From Eubacteriales bacterium (GTDB lineage: Bacteria > Bacillota_A > Clostridia > Christensenellales > Aristaeellaceae), in contig JAUMYC010000012.1 in NCBI GenBank assembly GCA_030528845.1, positions 1 to 23,241 on the forward strand: a stretch of 23,241 nucleotides of DNA. The letters run 5' to 3'. A program made the translations under genes and the position numbers. The notes under the pieces were generated by a model. The model made no database searches. It had not been told where the DNA came from and worked only from the letters and a program-made list of their open reading frames with translations. Below, piece after piece: positions 21,782-23,241 of the stretch; within the stretch, counting starts at the first letter, position 1, and the number at the start of each line of letters is the position of its first letter.

Positions 21782-23140
21782 CTACGCGCTCAGCTCGACC
21801 GCCTTGAACGCGATGCCCTGCTCCTGCGCGTATCTCTGGGCATAAGAGCCCTCCGCGCCGTAGATCACCAGATCCTTCGGGCAGCCTTCAAAGGCGTTGT
21901 CAGAGATCGAGTATACAGACTCGGGAATGGTGACAGAGCGCAGGGAAGAGCAGTCGTGGAAGGCCTGACGGCCGATCTTGAACACGCCGCCGGGCAGGAC
22001 GATGCTCTCCAGGCTCGCGCATTCCTCAAACGCCCGATCATCGATTATCATGAGCCGTTCCGGCAGCCGGACATATCGAAGTGCGCTGCATTTTGCAAAA
22101 ACGTCGTCGTCCAGCAGCCGGATGTTCTCCGGAAGGACGATCCGTTCCAGAGAGGAGCAGCCCCAGAAGGCGCTCCTGCCGAGCGTGCGCACGTTCTCCG
22201 GCACGACAAACTCTTTCAGGCCGATGCACTCGCTGAAGGCTGCATCGTCGATCTCCACGATCGACGAGGGCAGGCTGACGGAACGGAGCGCCGAGCAGCT
22301 GCTGAAGGTGAGCCGTTCGATCTTCTCTACGCCCTCCGGGATCACGATGGATTCCAGCGCAGTGCAGCCGCGGAAGGAATACCAGCCGAGCCTCTTGAGC
22401 GTGGAGGGCAGGTCGATCTTTTTCAAGCTGTGACAATACGTGAAAGAGAATTCTTCGATCTCCCTCACGCCCTCGCCGATCGTGCATTCCTCCAAACTCA
22501 TGCAGCCTTTGAACGCTCCCTGACTGAGCTTTTTGATGCTGCCGGGGAAATGGACCCTGCGCAGGGAGGGCTGCATCTCAAATGCGTCTCCCTTTACGGA
22601 CGTCACGGGGATAGAGCAGATCTGCTCCGGGATCTCGAGCACCTCGGGATAACAATTCAGACTTGCGAAGATCTCGAACTCGTTGTCCAGACGCAGATCT
22701 GCGCCGAACTCATACGCCTTATAGGCGATGCCGTTCGACTTGGCGTAACTTTCGGCATAGCTGCCCGCAAAGCAGTGCAGCACAAAATCCGGCGCGCAGC
22801 CCGTGAAGGCGTTCGCGCCGATCCGCCTTACGCCGGGGAAGATCAGGATCTCGTGAAGGTTTTTGCAGCCGTAAAAGGCGCCATCGCCGATGATCGAGAG
22901 GGCTTCCGGAAGCCTGATGGAGGAAAGAGAGCTGTTTGCAAAGGCGCGGGCGCCGATCTCTTTATGAAACCAGAATAGTTCCACATCGTCCAGCTCCATA
23001 TCGCCCATATACTTCTCTTCATCGATCTTATACGTTACCTTGCCCAGATAATCGTCTAAGTTTTCCCGCCATGCGGCAAACCCCGGGACACAGGAAAAAA
23101 GAAGGGTCAGCGTCATCAGACATGCGATCAGTCTTTTCAT
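21782..23140 (-). CDS. Secreted BspA-type leucine-rich-repeat protein
   Basis: This 452-residue protein begins with a signal peptide (MKRLIACLMTLTLLFSCVPGFAA) and is otherwise almost all LRR_5-type repeats of about 23 residues with the pattern AF.GC.SL..I.LP..V..I. The array comes in two blocks. The first has about three repeats and ends in a cap with GSYAESYAKSNGIAYKAYEF. The second has about ten repeats and ends in GSYAQRYAQEQGIAFKAVELSA. BspA-like proteins of gut and oral bacteria bind host or bacterial surface ligands. No wall-sorting motif, lipobox or SLH domain is present, so it is probably released or bound non-covalently. The ATG at 23140 follows AAGGAG by about 11 bases; a TTG six bases earlier is possible. 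Confidence 0.88.
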   Translation of the reverse strand: MKRLIACLMTLTLLFSCVPGFAAWRENLDDYLGKVTYKIDEEKYMGDMELDDVELFWFHKEIGARAFANSSLSSIRLPEALSIIGDGAFYGCKNLHEILIFPGVRRIGANAFTGCAPDFVLHCFAGSYAESYAKSNGIAYKAYEFGADLRLDNEFEIFASLNCYPEVLEIPEQICSIPVTSVKGDAFEMQPSLRRVHFPGSIKKLSQGAFKGCMSLEECTIGEGVREIEEFSFTYCHSLKKIDLPSTLKRLGWYSFRGCTALESIVIPEGVEKIERLTFSSCSALRSVSLPSSIVEIDDAAFSECIGLKEFVVPENVRTLGRSAFWGCSSLERIVLPENIRLLDDDVFAKCSALRYVRLPERLMIIDDRAFEECASLESIVLPGGVFKIGRQAFHDCSSLRSVTIPESVYSISDNAFEGCPKDLVIYGAEGSYAQRYAQEQGIAFKAVELSA

Positions 23141-23193
23141 TGCCAAATTCACTCCTTCTGTCGTCGTTCCCTCGCCGGGAGCCGGGCCGCTTC

Positions 23194-23208
23194 GCGCCGC
23201 GCAGGCGC
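23194..23208 (-). other. Leader hairpin of the LRR protein gene
   Basis: GCGCC/GGCGC with a 5-nt loop lies in the roughly 85-base leader between the promoter and the start codon. The surrounding leader is very GC-rich and could form further pairs. No riboswitch class is recognised. Confidence 0.35.
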
Positions 23209-23230
23209 CGTGCGGCTTTCGCAACAATAT

Positions 23231-23239
23231 ATTATATCA
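23231..23239 (-). promoter_or_regulatory. Extended -10 promoter of the LRR protein gene
   Basis: The minus strand reads TGATATAAT, identical to the element before the MATE gene. The -35 region lies beyond the window edge. Confidence 0.6.
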
Positions 23240-23241
23240 CA

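Noticed and set aside
19889..22978. 1029-codon plus-strand open frame crossing ogt, the CofE-like gene and the LRR gene
   Set aside because: It runs antisense to three well-supported genes and through their promoters and terminators. Its length follows from GC-rich third codon positions.

Overview
The window looks like chromosomal DNA from a GC-rich anaerobic Firmicute, probably a gut clostridium (Oscillospirales- or Christensenellales-like; this placement is an inference from gene content). The supporting signs are strong AAGGAGG-type ribosome binding sites, intrinsic terminators between convergent genes, a CggR-type glycolysis repressor, a perfect CcpA-type cre site, an ECF transporter core, an electron-bifurcating NfnAB pair and a BspA-type leucine-rich-repeat protein. 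No tRNA, rRNA, insertion sequence, prophage or CRISPR array was seen. No stretch longer than about 300 bases lacks a gene.

Layout. Bases 1-3092 (minus) carry a glycolytic cluster, cggR-pgk-tpiA, with gapA missing from its usual place and tpiA cut by the window edge. The pgk-tpiA gap is packed with stem-loops. Bases 3322-5808 (plus) encode the ECF core module ecfA1-ecfA2-ecfT. Bases 5889-7182 (plus) encode an aminoglycoside-adenylyltransferase-like protein and a Nudix hydrolase. Bases 7233-9007 (minus) encode a homocysteine S-methyltransferase-domain protein and a 2H phosphoesterase. A cysteine-rich YkgJ-like protein follows at 9153-9662 (plus). Bases 9783-13695 (minus) hold a large GT-C-like membrane protein and a lipoprotein with six peptidoglycan-binding repeats. 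Bases 13851-17229 (plus) hold a sugar isomerase/epimerase-like TIM barrel and nfnA-nfnB. A MATE exporter (minus, 17302-18858) diverges from a metallo-beta-lactamase-fold lipoprotein (plus, 18998-19831). The right end (minus) holds a BspA-like secreted LRR protein, a CofE-family ligase homologue and an Ogt DNA repair methyltransferase.

Most of the content is core metabolism and transport. CggR probably senses a glycolytic intermediate and controls pgk-tpiA. A cre site sits between the sugar isomerase and the membrane protein genes, linking both to carbon catabolite control. NfnAB balances ferredoxin, NADH and NADPH, and the ECF core powers vitamin uptake with S-components encoded elsewhere. 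I did not find a clear new multigene defence or biosynthetic system. The most unusual signals are in RNA and DNA structure: four consecutive stem-loops between pgk and tpiA, an attenuator-like leader before nfnA, hairpins placed directly before several ribosome binding sites, and small inverted repeats after the peptidoglycan-binding gene that match a motif inside that gene.
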